NCBI RefSeq assembly: GCF_900156865.1
Contig: NZ_LT732529.1
Span: 1,867,422-1,931,421 of the forward strand
Reading direction: 5' to 3'
From: Litchfieldia sinesaloumensis
GTDB taxonomy: Bacteria > Bacillota > Bacilli > Bacillales > Bacillaceae_L
DNA: 64,000 bases
Shown: positions 48,495 through 58,700 of the stretch, in pieces
Position numbering within the stretch: the stretch's first letter is position 1
Layout: every line of letters starts with the position of its first letter
Translations under genes and position numbers: made by a program
The notes under the pieces: generated by a model
Database searches by the model: none
The model's input: only the letters and a program-made list of their open reading frames with translations
Told to the model about the DNA's origin: nothing

Positions 48495-49664
48495 CTATTC
48501 GGAGTCTACTTTTCCATATTTCCCACCGCCACCTGATTTTAGGCGGAGTCTTCCTTCTCGAGCTTGGATGATATGATCCACAATTGGGCCTTTTACTACA
48601 CGTCTTAGCTCTTCTTCTGGTACTTCATGAAGGATGGCCATCTCAGTTTTAAAATAATCACGAAGTTTATGTAAGGTTTTCGGTCCAAGACCCGGAATAA
48701 ATTCAAGCGGTACTTGATGCACATATGGTGGACGATTAGGATTAGGACCATCACTTGTTTTCAACTCCTGCAGTCTGTCAAATACACCTTTGACTAGTCC
48801 TTTATGACCGCAACTAGGACAAACTTCTTCGGTGACATCTTCAATCATTTCAAAGCATTTCTCACAAGTTGTTTTATGGTATTTACCTAACAAAGGATCT
48901 AACCCGTAATTCGCGACAACCTCTCTACCATCTTTTTTATGAAGCGCTAAGCGAAGCTCTTCAAACGTTGGCTCAATCATTTTAATAATTTGGTATTCTC
49001 TCGCAATTTTCGGTAAAGAATGAGCATCAGAATTCGATACAAAAGTATAGGAGTGCAACTCTTTTATTTGATCGGCCATATCTGTGTTCGAACTTAACCC
49101 GAGCTCTATTGCATCTATTAATTCTCCGTTAAATACTTCGGTTAATGATTGTTTGACACCTCGTCCATACATGCTTTTATAAGGCGTAAATACATGGGCT
49201 GGTATGAAAATACCTGATAATTCCTTTACCTTCCTTTGTAACTCTCGGCCATTCACATAAATTCGTTGAGAACTTAACGTAATATTTTTCATTCTTTCAG
49301 ATAACCAGGCCGAAAAAATCTTCATTTTTTCAATTGTTGGCATAAACGCTAGAACATGAATGGGGCCCTTGCAGTTTTCATCATATATTTCTAGTTCACT
49401 CCCTAGGATTAACGTAACATTTTTAAACCGCAATCCACCTTCATCATAGGGATATACCTCTCCGATTTGTATTAATTCCTCAAGCTCACCAATGACTTCT
49501 GGAACATGGCAATCAATTACTCCTATCATGTCCATTCCTTTAATCTCAGTAGATTCGTGAAGGATATTTCCGATGGTAAGTGTCTTCGCTCCAGTGATTT
49601 TAACTGGTCTGCCTGAATTTGTTCTGCCTATATGGATATGCAGGTCGACATAGTAATTGTTCAT
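48495..49664 (-). CDS. yqxK: EndoQ-like DNA repair endonuclease (YqxK family)
   Basis: 389 residues. PHP catalytic domain with DLHIH (Asp7, His9, His11), later SNSDAHS. A four-Cys zinc ribbon (CEKC...CPSCG, about 265-290) and a helix-hairpin-helix (FIPGLGPKTLHKL, about 330-345) follow. This order is that of endonuclease Q, which cuts 5' of deaminated bases such as uracil and hypoxanthine in DNA. The assignment is by domain order. The position before nudF matches B. subtilis yqxK. Confidence 0.85.
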   Translation of the reverse strand: MNNYYVDLHIHIGRTNSGRPVKITGAKTLTIGNILHESTEIKGMDMIGVIDCHVPEVIGELEELIQIGEVYPYDEGGLRFKNVTLILGSELEIYDENCKGPIHVLAFMPTIEKMKIFSAWLSERMKNITLSSQRIYVNGRELQRKVKELSGIFIPAHVFTPYKSMYGRGVKQSLTEVFNGELIDAIELGLSSNTDMADQIKELHSYTFVSNSDAHSLPKIAREYQIIKMIEPTFEELRLALHKKDGREVVANYGLDPLLGKYHKTTCEKCFEMIEDVTEEVCPSCGHKGLVKGVFDRLQELKTSDGPNPNRPPYVHQVPLEFIPGLGPKTLHKLRDYFKTEMAILHEVPEEELRRVVKGPIVDHIIQAREGRLRLKSGGGGKYGKVDSE

Positions 49665-49670
49665 CCTGAT

Positions 49671-50222
49671 TTATTCTCCTATTGCTTGTTGTAATTGTAA
49701 ATACTGTACCGCATAAGCCGTTTTCGCATCATAAATTTTCTTTTCCTTTATAAATTCAAGTGCTTCTTCCATAGTAATCTCCAATACATCCACAAATTCA
49801 TCCTCGTCCAAGCCTGCTGGATTTTCGATTTTCTTTAAGCCTTTAGCGATAAAAAGATGAACCAGTTCGTCCGCAAAACCTGGTGATGTATAAAAAGAAA
49901 TTAGTGGTGTAAGTGTTTCACAGACATAACCCGTTTCTTCCTCTAACTCTCTTCTTGCTGTTACCTCGGGAAGTTCACCTTTTTCTAACTTTCCTGCTGG
50001 AATTTCTACGATAACCTTTTCTAATGCTTTGCGATACTGTTGTACCATCAAAAGCTTGTTATCATCCGTTAGAGCAAGAACGGCAACGGCGCCCGGATGC
50101 TTAATTAACTCCCTCTTACTCGTATGTCCATTTGGTAATTCTACTTCTTCTATATGTAAATCAATGATTTTCCCTTCATAAAGTACGTCTCTACTGATCG
50201 TTTTTTCTAGTAAATGATCCAT
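49671..50222 (-). CDS. nudF: ADP-ribose pyrophosphatase NudF
   Basis: A 183-residue Nudix hydrolase. The Nudix box runs from GKLEKGELPEV through ARRELEEETGY (about 90-112) with all conserved Gly and Glu. Splits ADP-ribose to AMP and ribose 5-phosphate. Ends 6 bases before the EndoQ-like gene, hence probably cotranscribed with it. Confidence 0.93.
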   Translation of the reverse strand: MDHLLEKTISRDVLYEGKIIDLHIEEVELPNGHTSKRELIKHPGAVAVLALTDDNKLLMVQQYRKALEKVIVEIPAGKLEKGELPEVTARRELEEETGYVCETLTPLISFYTSPGFADELVHLFIAKGLKKIENPAGLDEDEFVDVLEITMEEALEFIKEKKIYDAKTAYAVQYLQLQQAIGE

Positions 50223-50314
50223 ATTGGCCAGCTCCTTGTTCTACTAAATGGTATAACTTCATACATTTTAACATAGTTCTTTTCGGATTTTAAAAAATCC
50301 CAAGGAGGTTTGCT

Positions 50315-50458
50315 ATGAAAATTGTAATTGGTGAAGATCGTGTAGCATTAGTCGGTAAAGCTTGGGAAATTCGCGCAAAACTCAAAGAATATAGCCGCAT
50401 CTATCAAACTGTTCAGGAATGGATTAATCAAGGTAAGGGAAAACAGGAGAATAAATAG
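50315..50458 (+). CDS. mciZ: MciZ, mother-cell inhibitor of FtsZ
   Basis: A 47-residue peptide. The core VALVGKAWEIRAKLKEYSR agrees almost exactly with B. subtilis MciZ as remembered, followed by a helix and WINQG. MciZ binds FtsZ and stops new Z-rings in the mother cell during sporulation. Ribosome site AAGGAGG. The location between nudF and yqkF also matches. The N-terminus and the C-terminal tail (GKGKQENK) are a few residues longer than in B. subtilis. A sigma-E-like -10 (CATACATT, 50260-50267) lies upstream, but no good -35 was found. Confidence 0.92.
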   Translation: MKIVIGEDRVALVGKAWEIRAKLKEYSRIYQTVQEWINQGKGKQENK

Positions 50459-50548
50459 ACATACCCATTTCCCCTCGTATCATTTGTGGTTCAATTAGGA
50501 AAAGAGTAGAATATGACTAGAACTTACAGAGATTCTGGAGGGGATAAC

Positions 50549-51463
50549 GTGGATAAAAGAAGATTAGGTTCTTCACAATTATTTGTCAGTAAAATCGGTC
50601 TAGGCTGTATGTCAATCGGAACAGACGAAGAAAAGGCCATCCAAATCATTGACACGGCTTTGGACTCGGGTATTAACTATTTAGACACCGCCGACTTATA
50701 TGACCAGGGGTTAAATGAAGAATTTGTTGGAAAGGCCATTAAACAAAAGCGACAAAACATTATTTTGGCTACTAAGGTAGGAAATCGTTTTGAAAAGGGA
50801 AAAGAAGGCTGGTCATGGGACCCATCAAAAAATTACATAAAGACGGCTGTAAAGAATAGCTTGCTTCGATTGCAAACAGATTATATTGATCTTTATCAAC
50901 TTCACGGTGGAACAATAGAAGATAATATCGACGAAACAATTGAGGCATTCGAAGAATTAAAACAGGAAGGTGTTATCCGCTATTATGGGATCTCCTCCAT
51001 ACGTCCGAATGTCATACGTGAATTTGTAAAAAAATCATCCATCATTAGTGTAATGATGCAATACAGTATATTAGATCGACGACCAGAGGAGGAAATCCTG
51101 TCCTTTTTAAAGGAACATGAAGTCAGCGTCGTTACCCGTGGACCCGTTGCAAAGGGTCTCCTCACCAATCGACCAATTGAGCATAGTAGTGAGCATATAA
51201 AACAAAATGGCTACCTTGATTACTCTTTCGAAGAGCTTGAAGCTATACTCCCCAGTTTGAAAAACACTGGACGCTCACTAACGGAGATTGCTTTACAATA
51301 TTGCCTCTACGAGGATGCTGTTGCTTCTGTTGTGACAGGTGCAAGTACTGTTGAACAAATTAACCAAAATGTAGTGGCAGCTAATGCAAGTCCTTTAACA
51401 AAAGAAGAAATTCATCACATCCGTCAGATTTCAAAGGCTTCAGTTTATGCTCAGCATAGATAA
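50549..51463 (+). CDS. yqkF: Aldo/keto reductase YqkF
   Basis: A 304-residue NADPH-dependent aldo/keto reductase: catalytic Asp and Tyr in LDTADLYDQG, Lys in ATKVG and His in YQLHGG. Cofactor phosphate site near the C-terminus (VTGASTVEQI). Substrate unknown. GTG at 50549 was chosen because GGAGGGG lies 6 bases upstream. The ATG at 50513 has no site. Confidence 0.9.
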   Translation: MDKRRLGSSQLFVSKIGLGCMSIGTDEEKAIQIIDTALDSGINYLDTADLYDQGLNEEFVGKAIKQKRQNIILATKVGNRFEKGKEGWSWDPSKNYIKTAVKNSLLRLQTDYIDLYQLHGGTIEDNIDETIEAFEELKQEGVIRYYGISSIRPNVIREFVKKSSIISVMMQYSILDRRPEEEILSFLKEHEVSVVTRGPVAKGLLTNRPIEHSSEHIKQNGYLDYSFEELEAILPSLKNTGRSLTEIALQYCLYEDAVASVVTGASTVEQINQNVVAANASPLTKEEIHHIRQISKASVYAQHR

Positions 51464-51474
51464 GCACATAATTT

Positions 51475-51498
51475 AACCCCACAGGTTCCTGTGGGGTT
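51475..51498. terminator. Bidirectional terminator between yqkF and yqkE
   Basis: A 10-bp perfect stem (51475-51484 with 51489-51498) with a 4-base loop. Serves the two converging genes. Confidence 0.85.
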
Positions 51499-51502
51499 TG
51501 AG

Positions 51503-51754
51503 TTATTTGTACTCTGACCAATTAAGGTTACTTTCGTTTAATAGCTCCTCAAATGACTTGTTTTTTTCGCGTTGCCTGCGCTCTTCTCTATGTCGTTCAA
51601 GTTCTTCTTCTTGTTTCTTTTGCTCTTGTGCCTTTAATTGTTGTTGTGTATTTTTTAATTTAGAGACGATATCCTCATTGAGTATATCCCCAAGGCTTAG
51701 CTTCTCATCATTCTGCTTTTTAACAGATGGCTTTTGTTGTTTCTTCTTAGCCAT
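51503..51754 (-). CDS. yqkE: YqkE, DUF3886 protein
   Basis: 83 residues, soluble and highly charged: Lys-rich start, then a long coiled-coil-like helix of Gln/Glu/Lys/Arg (about 33-68), ending SFEELLNESNLNWSEYK. Matches DUF3886. Function unknown. Ribosome site GGAGGG. Confidence 0.82.
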   Translation of the reverse strand: MAKKKQQKPSVKKQNDEKLSLGDILNEDIVSKLKNTQQQLKAQEQKKQEEELERHREERRQREKNKSFEELLNESNLNWSEYK

Positions 51755-51841
51755 AGTATTCCCTCCATACGTTAAAACGTTGCCTACCTATTATATCACA
51801 AAATGGTTAATAGTCCCTTATAGGTCATTTCCTAAAGCATT

Positions 51842-52498
51842 CTAGTACGCATCGAGGATAACATCTTGATCAATTAGTAAATCAGGCTCCGTAGATTCCT
51901 TTATATCCTCTATGGTAAACCCTTTTGCCACCTCTACTAACCTTAAGCCACTTTCTGTAACGTCAATTACAGCACGATCAGTAATAATTCGGTTTACGAC
52001 CCCTTTTCCGGTTAAAGGGAGCGTACATGATTTTAGGATTTTTGCTTTTCCTTTTTTATTAACATGGTCCATAATAACAATGATTTTCTGAGCGCCATGC
52101 ACAAGATCCATCGCTCCGCCCATTCCCTTAATCATTTTTCCTGGTATCATCCAGTTAGCGAGGTCACCTGACTCTGAAACCTCCATTCCACCGAGGATCG
52201 CAATATTAATATGGCCCCCACGGATCATTGCAAACGATTCCGAACTATCAAAATAAGCGGCACCTGGAATTGCTGTTACTGTCTCTTTACCAGCATTGAT
52301 TAAATCTGGGTCTACATTCGCTTCTGTTGGATAAGGACCAATCCCTAGCAATCCATTCTCAGATTGAAGAACAACCTGTTTATTAGAAGAAATATAGTTT
52401 GCAACAAGAGTCGGCATTCCAATGCCGAGATTTACATAGAAGCCGTTCTCAATTTCCTTTTCAGCTCTCATTGCAATCTTTTCGCGAGTATTTGTCAT
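51842..52498 (-). CDS. scoB: 3-oxoacid CoA-transferase subunit B
   Basis: 218 residues. Catalytic Glu47 in [10 protein letters not shown], preceded by NLGIGMPT. With subunit A it transfers CoA from succinyl-CoA (or acetyl-CoA) to acetoacetate. Third gene of the unit thiolase-scoA-scoB. The exact CoA donor cannot be told. Confidence 0.9.
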   Translation of the reverse strand: MTNTREKIAMRAEKEIENGFYVNLGIGMPTLVANYISSNKQVVLQSENGLLGIGPYPTEANVDPDLINAGKETVTAIPGAAYFDSSESFAMIRGGHINIAILGGMEVSESGDLANWMIPGKMIKGMGGAMDLVHGAQKIIVIMDHVNKKGKAKILKSCTLPLTGKGVVNRIITDRAVIDVTESGLRLVEVAKGFTIEDIKESTEPDLLIDQDVILDAY

Positions 52499-52515
52499 AG
52501 CCTTCTCCCCCCCTT

Positions 52516-53205
52516 TTATTTTGCTATTGTCAGTCGCTCAATTCGTTTCTGCTGTTCACCGACAATTAAACCCTGAACATAAATACTCGGTGTTTGGATC
52601 ATATTAGGGTCAAGTTCGCCAATTTCATAAAGCTCCTCAACCTCAGCAATAGTAACCTTCCCTGCTGCTGCCATCATCGGGTTAAAATTCCGGGCAGTCT
52701 TGTTATAAATCAAATTTCCCATCTTATCCGCTTTTTGGGCACGAATTAAACTAAAATCAGCTACAAATGCTTCTTCCAGTACATACTCCTTGCCATTAAA
52801 CATACGAGTTTCTTTTCCTTCCGCAATCGGTGTACCAACTCCTGCAGGTGTGTAAAAGGCTGGTATCCCAGCTCCTCCTGCACGTATTTTTTCAGCCAGT
52901 GTCCCCTGTGGTACTAGTTCAACTTCAAGCTCTCCCGATAGTGCTTGTCGTTCAAACTCCTTATTTTCACCAACATATGAACCTATCATTTTAGAAATCT
53001 GTTTATTTTGTAGTAGCAAACCAAGTCCCCAATCATCAACTCCACAGTTATTTGAAATGACGGTTAGGTCCTTCACACCAGATTCAGCTAAAGCTAATAT
53101 TAAGTTTTCTGGAATCCCACATAATCCAAACCCACCAACCATAATGGTTGAGCCATCCTTGATTTCCTTTACCGCTTCTAGGAACGAGGAATATATTGAT
53201 TTCAT
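52516..53205 (-). CDS. scoA: 3-oxoacid CoA-transferase subunit A
   Basis: 229 residues with the CoA-binding motif [15 protein letters not shown] and [11 protein letters not shown]-like [17 protein letters not shown]. Partner of subunit B, 17 bases downstream. Activates acetoacetate to acetoacetyl-CoA. Confidence 0.9.
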   Translation of the reverse strand: MKSIYSSFLEAVKEIKDGSTIMVGGFGLCGIPENLILALAESGVKDLTVISNNCGVDDWGLGLLLQNKQISKMIGSYVGENKEFERQALSGELEVELVPQGTLAEKIRAGGAGIPAFYTPAGVGTPIAEGKETRMFNGKEYVLEEAFVADFSLIRAQKADKMGNLIYNKTARNFNPMMAAAGKVTIAEVEELYEIGELDPNMIQTPSIYVQGLIVGEQQKRIERLTIAK

Positions 53206-53217
53206 TTTCCCACCCCA

Positions 53218-54405
53218 CTATTCAATATTTTCAACGATTGTCGCAACACCTTGACCTCCACCGATGCAGAGGGTTGCTAATCCGTATTGCTCATTACGAC
53301 GCTTTAACTCGTGAATAAGAGTGACGAGAATTCTTGCACCACTTGCACCAATTGGATGTCCTAAGGCAATAGCACCACCATTTACATTTAAAATATCATG
53401 ATTGAATTGAAGTTCACGATCAACAGCAATTGACTGGGCAGCAAATGCTTCATTTGCTTCAATTAGATTCATATTACTAATACTTAATCCGCACTTTTCC
53501 ATCGCTTTATTCACTGCAGCAACAGGTCCAATCCCCATAATACTCGGGTCAACACCAGCATTTCCATTTGCTTTTATGGTAACTAATCCCTTAATGCCTA
53601 GCTCCATTGCCTTCTTTTTACTCATGACAACTACCGCTGCTGCTCCATCATTTATTCCAGATGCATTACCTGCTGTCACAGATCCATCCTTCTTAAATGC
53701 TGGACGCAAGCCTCCAAGTTTTTCAAAAGTTGTACCTGCTTTAGGGTATTCGTCTGTATCAAAGACAATGCTTTCTTTTTTCCGTTGTGGAATTTCAACG
53801 GGGACTATTTCATCTATAAATTTACCTGCTTCTATAGCAGCAATTGCTCTTTCCTGACTGCGTGCTGAAAATCGGTCCTGCTCTTCTCTTGTAATTTCAT
53901 ATTTATCACATAAATTCTCAGCTGTTATTCCCATGTGATAATCATTAAAAGCACACCATAACCCATCGGAAATCATGCTATCAATCATCTTCTGATCGCC
54001 CATCTTAAAGCCATTTCTTGCTCCCTTTAATAGATATGGTGCCTGACTCATATTCTCCATCCCACCAGCGACAACCACATCCGCATCACCAGCTAATATA
54101 GCTTGAGTTGCTAAGTGAACTGCTTTCAAACCCGATCCACATACCTTATTAATTGTCATTGCTGGTGTTTCCTGTGGTAAGCCAGATTTAATTGCAGCCT
54201 GTCTTGCAGGATTTTGACCTACTCCAGCCTGTAATACATTTCCCATAATCACTTCATCTATAAGATTTGGATCCATACCTACTTTTTCGATTGCACCCTT
54301 AATTACTACAGCACCTAAATCTGGAGCTGAAACTGATTGCAGACTTCCCCCAAAGCTTCCAATCGCTGTTCTGACAGCGCTTACAATAACAACTTCATTA
54401 TTCAT
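53218..54405 (-). CDS. Acetyl-CoA C-acetyltransferase (thiolase)
   Basis: 395 residues. Nucleophile Cys89 in [32 protein letters not shown] (His) and CIGGGQG (second Cys), all thiolase marks. Splits acetoacetyl-CoA to two acetyl-CoA, the step after the CoA-transferase. Ribosome site AAAGGAG. First gene of the operon and divergent from HMG-CoA lyase. Confidence 0.94.
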   Translation of the reverse strand: MNNEVVIVSAVRTAIGSFGGSLQSVSAPDLGAVVIKGAIEKVGMDPNLIDEVIMGNVLQAGVGQNPARQAAIKSGLPQETPAMTINKVCGSGLKAVHLATQAILAGDADVVVAGGMENMSQAPYLLKGARNGFKMGDQKMIDSMISDGLWCAFNDYHMGITAENLCDKYEITREEQDRFSARSQERAIAAIEAGKFIDEIVPVEIPQRKKESIVFDTDEYPKAGTTFEKLGGLRPAFKKDGSVTAGNASGINDGAAAVVVMSKKKAMELGIKGLVTIKANGNAGVDPSIMGIGPVAAVNKAMEKCGLSISNMNLIEANEAFAAQSIAVDRELQFNHDILNVNGGAIALGHPIGASGARILVTLIHELKRRNEQYGLATLCIGGGQGVATIVENIE

Positions 54406-54592
54406 TTCTACATCTCCTTTTTAGCTTGATTCTACTCGACTATAGGTAGGTTTTTATGTATTCACTATCATATATATTTCGATGCATTTTTCGAAATACC
54501 TCTTATTTTGTCTAAAATTCAAATTGTATTGCTTTTCGTAAAATAGGTTTAATAGAATAAGAGATAACAATACATTTGCTGGAGGGTTGTCG

Positions 54593-55498
54593 ATGCAATT
54601 ACCTGAGCATGTCACAATTATTGAAGTAGGGCCAAGGGATGGACTGCAGAACGAAAAGAACCTAATCCAAACTGAGGTCAAAATTGATTTTATAAAACAA
54701 CTAAAGCAAGCAGGACTTACAGAAATGGAACTTACTTCATTCGTTTCACCAAAGTGGGTTCCACAGATGAAGGATGCAGAGGATATTCTTACAAACTGTC
54801 TCGACAGTACACGTAATATTGTTCTTGCACCAAATCGAAAAGGAATTGAAAGGCTATACAATACAAATTGTAAAGCGGTTGCAGTGTTTGTCGGTGTTAG
54901 TGACAGCTTTAATAAAAAAAATATCAATAAAACGACAAGCGAGAGCATGGAGGAATTAAAACCCCTAATTCAAGAATTAAAACAAAAGGATTATTTTGTA
55001 CGTGCTTGTATCTCTACCTCTTTTTATTGTCCATTTGAAGGAAAAGTCGATGAAGAAGCTGTGCTACGTTTATGTTCTACTTTTGTCCAACATGGTGTTG
55101 ATGAATTAAGTGTTGCTGATACAATCGGGAAAGCAAATCCTCAAGAGGTTTACTCCCTTTTTAAAAAACTAAAAAAAGAACTACCAAATACACTTATAAC
55201 AGCACATTTTCATGATACACGTGGCATGGCTCTTGCAAATATTTTAGCTGCCCTTCAAGCTGGGGTTGACCGCTTTGACACGTCCGCGGGAGGATTGGGC
55301 GGATGTCCATTTGCACCTGGCGCGACTGGGAATGTTGCTACAGAAGATGTTGTCTATATGCTTGAGTCTATGGGGATTCAGACAGGTATTGAACTACCTA
55401 AGCTGGTTGAAGCTATTGATATAATTAAGCCCCACCTGACCCGAACGATTGAAAGCAAGTATTATCGATTACAAACGACAAACGAGAATAATTTTTAA
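54593..55498 (+). CDS. Hydroxymethylglutaryl-CoA lyase
   Basis: 301 residues of the HMGL/DRE-TIM family. Active-site motifs EVGPRDGLQNE, HFHDTRG and the C-terminal GGLGGCPFAPGATGN with the catalytic Cys. Cleaves HMG-CoA to acetyl-CoA and acetoacetate, the last step of leucine breakdown. ATG at 54593 has GGAGGG 6 bases upstream. The TTG two codons earlier is poorer. Divergent from the thiolase-scoAB operon, which uses its product. Confidence 0.94.
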   Translation: MQLPEHVTIIEVGPRDGLQNEKNLIQTEVKIDFIKQLKQAGLTEMELTSFVSPKWVPQMKDAEDILTNCLDSTRNIVLAPNRKGIERLYNTNCKAVAVFVGVSDSFNKKNINKTTSESMEELKPLIQELKQKDYFVRACISTSFYCPFEGKVDEEAVLRLCSTFVQHGVDELSVADTIGKANPQEVYSLFKKLKKELPNTLITAHFHDTRGMALANILAALQAGVDRFDTSAGGLGGCPFAPGATGNVATEDVVYMLESMGIQTGIELPKLVEAIDIIKPHLTRTIESKYYRLQTTNENNF

Positions 55499-55559
55499 AA
55501 TTCTCCACATCCTATCCATGAAATTATTACATCCTCTATAGGAAATGGAGTTGTTACCA

Positions 55560-55688
55560 ATGGCTAAGCGTGACAAAGGTCGTTCCCAAAAAGGAAAACC
55601 AAATGCTGACACAACAAACAATACAATGGCTGCTGAGGAAATGGAAAAGGCCCTACACCCGACGAATCGTCAAAATTCAGAACAGTAA
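55560..55688 (+). CDS. Small hydrophilic protein, unknown
   Basis: 42 residues beginning MAKRDKGRSQKGKPN, rich in Lys, Asn, Gln and Thr, no hydrophobic segment. TGGAG lies 9 bases before the ATG. Its composition recalls small acid-soluble spore proteins of the minor classes, but I do not recognise a family. It ends just before the shared hairpin with the RND gene. Confidence 0.55.
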   Translation: MAKRDKGRSQKGKPNADTTNNTMAAEEMEKALHPTNRQNSEQ

Positions 55689-55695
55689 TAAACAA

Positions 55696-55740
55696 CCCCT
55701 GGCGCAGTTTTTGATTGACTATACCAGGGGATGTTTTTTA
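55696..55740. terminator. Bidirectional terminator at the end of the RND gene
   Basis: CCCCTGG (55696-55702) with CCAGGGG (55734-55740) around a long loop, T-rich on both exits. It covers the RND stop codon. Confidence 0.6.
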
Positions 55741-58700
55741 TATTTCAGGGATTGTTTCTGTCTTTAGCCCCGTTTTTGCTTTTGATACATTTCTAGCTCT
55801 CTTGCTTTCAGCTGTGCGTGTAAACAATCGGTATACTGCAGGAATTAACAGTAACGTAATGAACGTTGCAAACATTAATCCAGAGATTATCACTGTTGCC
55901 ATTGGTGCCTGATAACTCCCGGAGGCTCCGGATTCAAGGGCAAGTGGTAGCATACCGCCAACAGTTGTTAAGGTCGTCATAAATATCGGTCGAATCCGAT
56001 CATTACCCGCTCCTATAAGTGCCTCTTCTACTGAATAACCTTCTTTTCGAAGCTGATTTGTTCGATCAATAAGTAGTATCGCATTATTCAAAACGATACC
56101 GATTAACATAATAATACCCATTCCTGAGATGAGGTTTAGTTCCATTTGGGTTAAAAATAATCCTAAGATCACACCTATAATTGTAATAGGGATAACGGAC
56201 ATTACAAGCAATGGATGGCCTAAATGGTTAAATTGAACAGCCATTACCACATACACTAGGAAAATAGAAACCGCAAATACAAATAACATATCTGTCATCA
56301 ATTCCTGTTGTTGTTCTAAATCTCCACCAACGGTAAGAGTGTATCCAACTGGTGTTTCAAAACGGTCTATTATTTTTTGAATATCACGATTCACAGCACC
56401 AAGGTCCCGATCTTCTATATCTGCAGAAATGGTAACAAGTCTTTCTCCATCAGAATGAATAATCTCATTTGGTGTTTGAACACTTACAAGTTCAATAAAT
56501 GTAGAAAGCGGTCTTTCCACGCCATTAACAGCTATACTCATATCTAGTAAGTCCGTTTTTGAGGTTGGAATTACTGCCCAACTTAGCTTGATCGGAAGAG
56601 TTTCATCCTGGTTTTGAATCAAACCGACCGGTATTTGAATAAAAGATTCTTCTATAAAATGTTTGACTTGTAAAGAGTTTAATCCTGCCTCTTCGATTTC
56701 TTCTTCTTTTAAAACGACTGTCTGCTCTTCTGAAGTTCTTTCAATGGAGCTTGTAATTGCTGAAATACCGTCTACTTTCTGTAGTTCTTCAGCAAATGAA
56801 CTTGAAATTGCTTGTAGCTGGTCAAAACTATCTCCTTTTATATGGACTTGAACGGGATATCCGCCCCCGCCTTCCATTACACTTTGCACTCCCGAAATCG
56901 GGTAATCGTTCTGCATATCTCTTAGCGTTTCTAAAATATTTTCATTTACTTCCTTTTGTTCGACGGTTATCTGATTACCCTTTGTCATATTAATGATGGT
57001 ATATACCATATTCCCATTATCCATGACATAGTTCGTCTCCACATCTTCCACTGCTTGTAGTCTATTATTTATTTCATTGACCACATTCTGTTTTTCCTCA
57101 ACAGATAAACCTGGTTCTAAGTCGATAGCAAGTTCTGCGTAACGATTTAACATATCAGGCATGATTGTCATCGGAATCTTTGTTACAAGAAACATGGACC
57201 CGACTAGCATCAATAGAAACAATGTAACCAAGGCAAAACTATTTCTTTTCTTCTTAATCACCCAAGCCACTGCATTTCGATAACCTTTTGTAACAATTGA
57301 ATCTTTTCTCACTTTAGTTCGTTTGCGAAGCTTTAAAAAGCTTTCTGACAAAGTTGGAATAAGTGTAAAAGAAATCACGACAGAACTTATTAACGTGATT
57401 GCAACAACAGCAGACAGCATTATCACAAACTCTCCCATCTCACCACCAATTAAACCAATTGGGAGGAAAACAACGATGGTTGTCAGCATAGATGCAAAAA
57501 CTGCCGAAGCGACTTCTTTGGTCCCTTCAATAACAGCTTCAAATTTCCCAAAACCTTGTTCCTTCTTTTTGTAGATTGACTCTAAGATGACAATAGAAGA
57601 ATCTACCATCATTCCTATCCCCAATCCAAGTCCAAGCAATGTTAGCATATTAAAGCTATAATCAAATAACCACATTGCTGTTACAGTAAGTAGCACTGAA
57701 GAAGGAATGGATAAACCGATAATAAACGTTGCCCTGATATTACGTAAGAATAGTAACAAGATGACGATAGCAATGACTCCACCAATTAGAATATTGTCTT
57801 TAACTCCATCAATTGATTCACTGACATAATCAGCTTGCGCGACTACTTCGTTTATTTCAAAGTCCTTTACTACATTTTCACTTTGAATCTTCTCCACTTC
57901 CGCACGCACTGCCTTCGCCATTTCAATTTGAGTAACAGTTGAAACACGGCCAATCTGTACGAGAATAAAGTCCTGTGATCCGTTTTTCCACACATACGAA
58001 TTGTTCTCAACAGGCAGAATTTTTATATCGGCAACATCATTTAATAAAATAAACCCATTTTGCGTAGGGATTGATATATTTTCGATATCCTCTATATTTT
58101 TGACCTTTGTACTCCATCTAAGGGATGGCGAATCTTTTTCATTTTGCAATTCACCTAAGGTTGCTTCAACATTAGATTGCTGTATTGTTGCGACTACATG
58201 GTTAACATTCAGATTATGTTCACGTAATTTTTCTCGGTCTATTTTAATGGCTACCTCTTGCTCCACTAAGCCTACAAGTAAAACATCCCTTACCTCAGGT
58301 AATGCCTCTAATCTTGGCTCTAAAATATCTTTAGCAAAAGAAGACATTTCCTCCTGATTGCCTCCTGAAACATCCATAAAGAATTCATAGCTTTGGCTCC
58401 CGCCGTATTGACCTGATGCAACCTCCGTTATACCCGGAAACTCTGACTTAGCGGTTGCAACAACTGCTCCCACCTCTTTATAGATTTCTTCACCACGTCC
58501 TGATTCAAAGCTCAAATTCAGAGCGGTCCTACCGATATTTGTAGTAGAGTCGACTCCCTTAACACCGTCAATTGCTAAAAATCGTTGTTCAATCGGAGTT
58601 GTTATCGTTCTTTCTACTTCAATAGCTGCCATATCACCCGCGTAAATCTCCACAAAAGCTCCGTCTAGCTTTACCGCTGGTGTTAGCTCCTTATCTACCT

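Noticed and set aside
54454-54948. 164-codon minus-strand frame opposite HMG-CoA lyase
   Set aside because: Fully antisense to a well-supported gene, with Ser/Phe/Leu-rich low-complexity translation.
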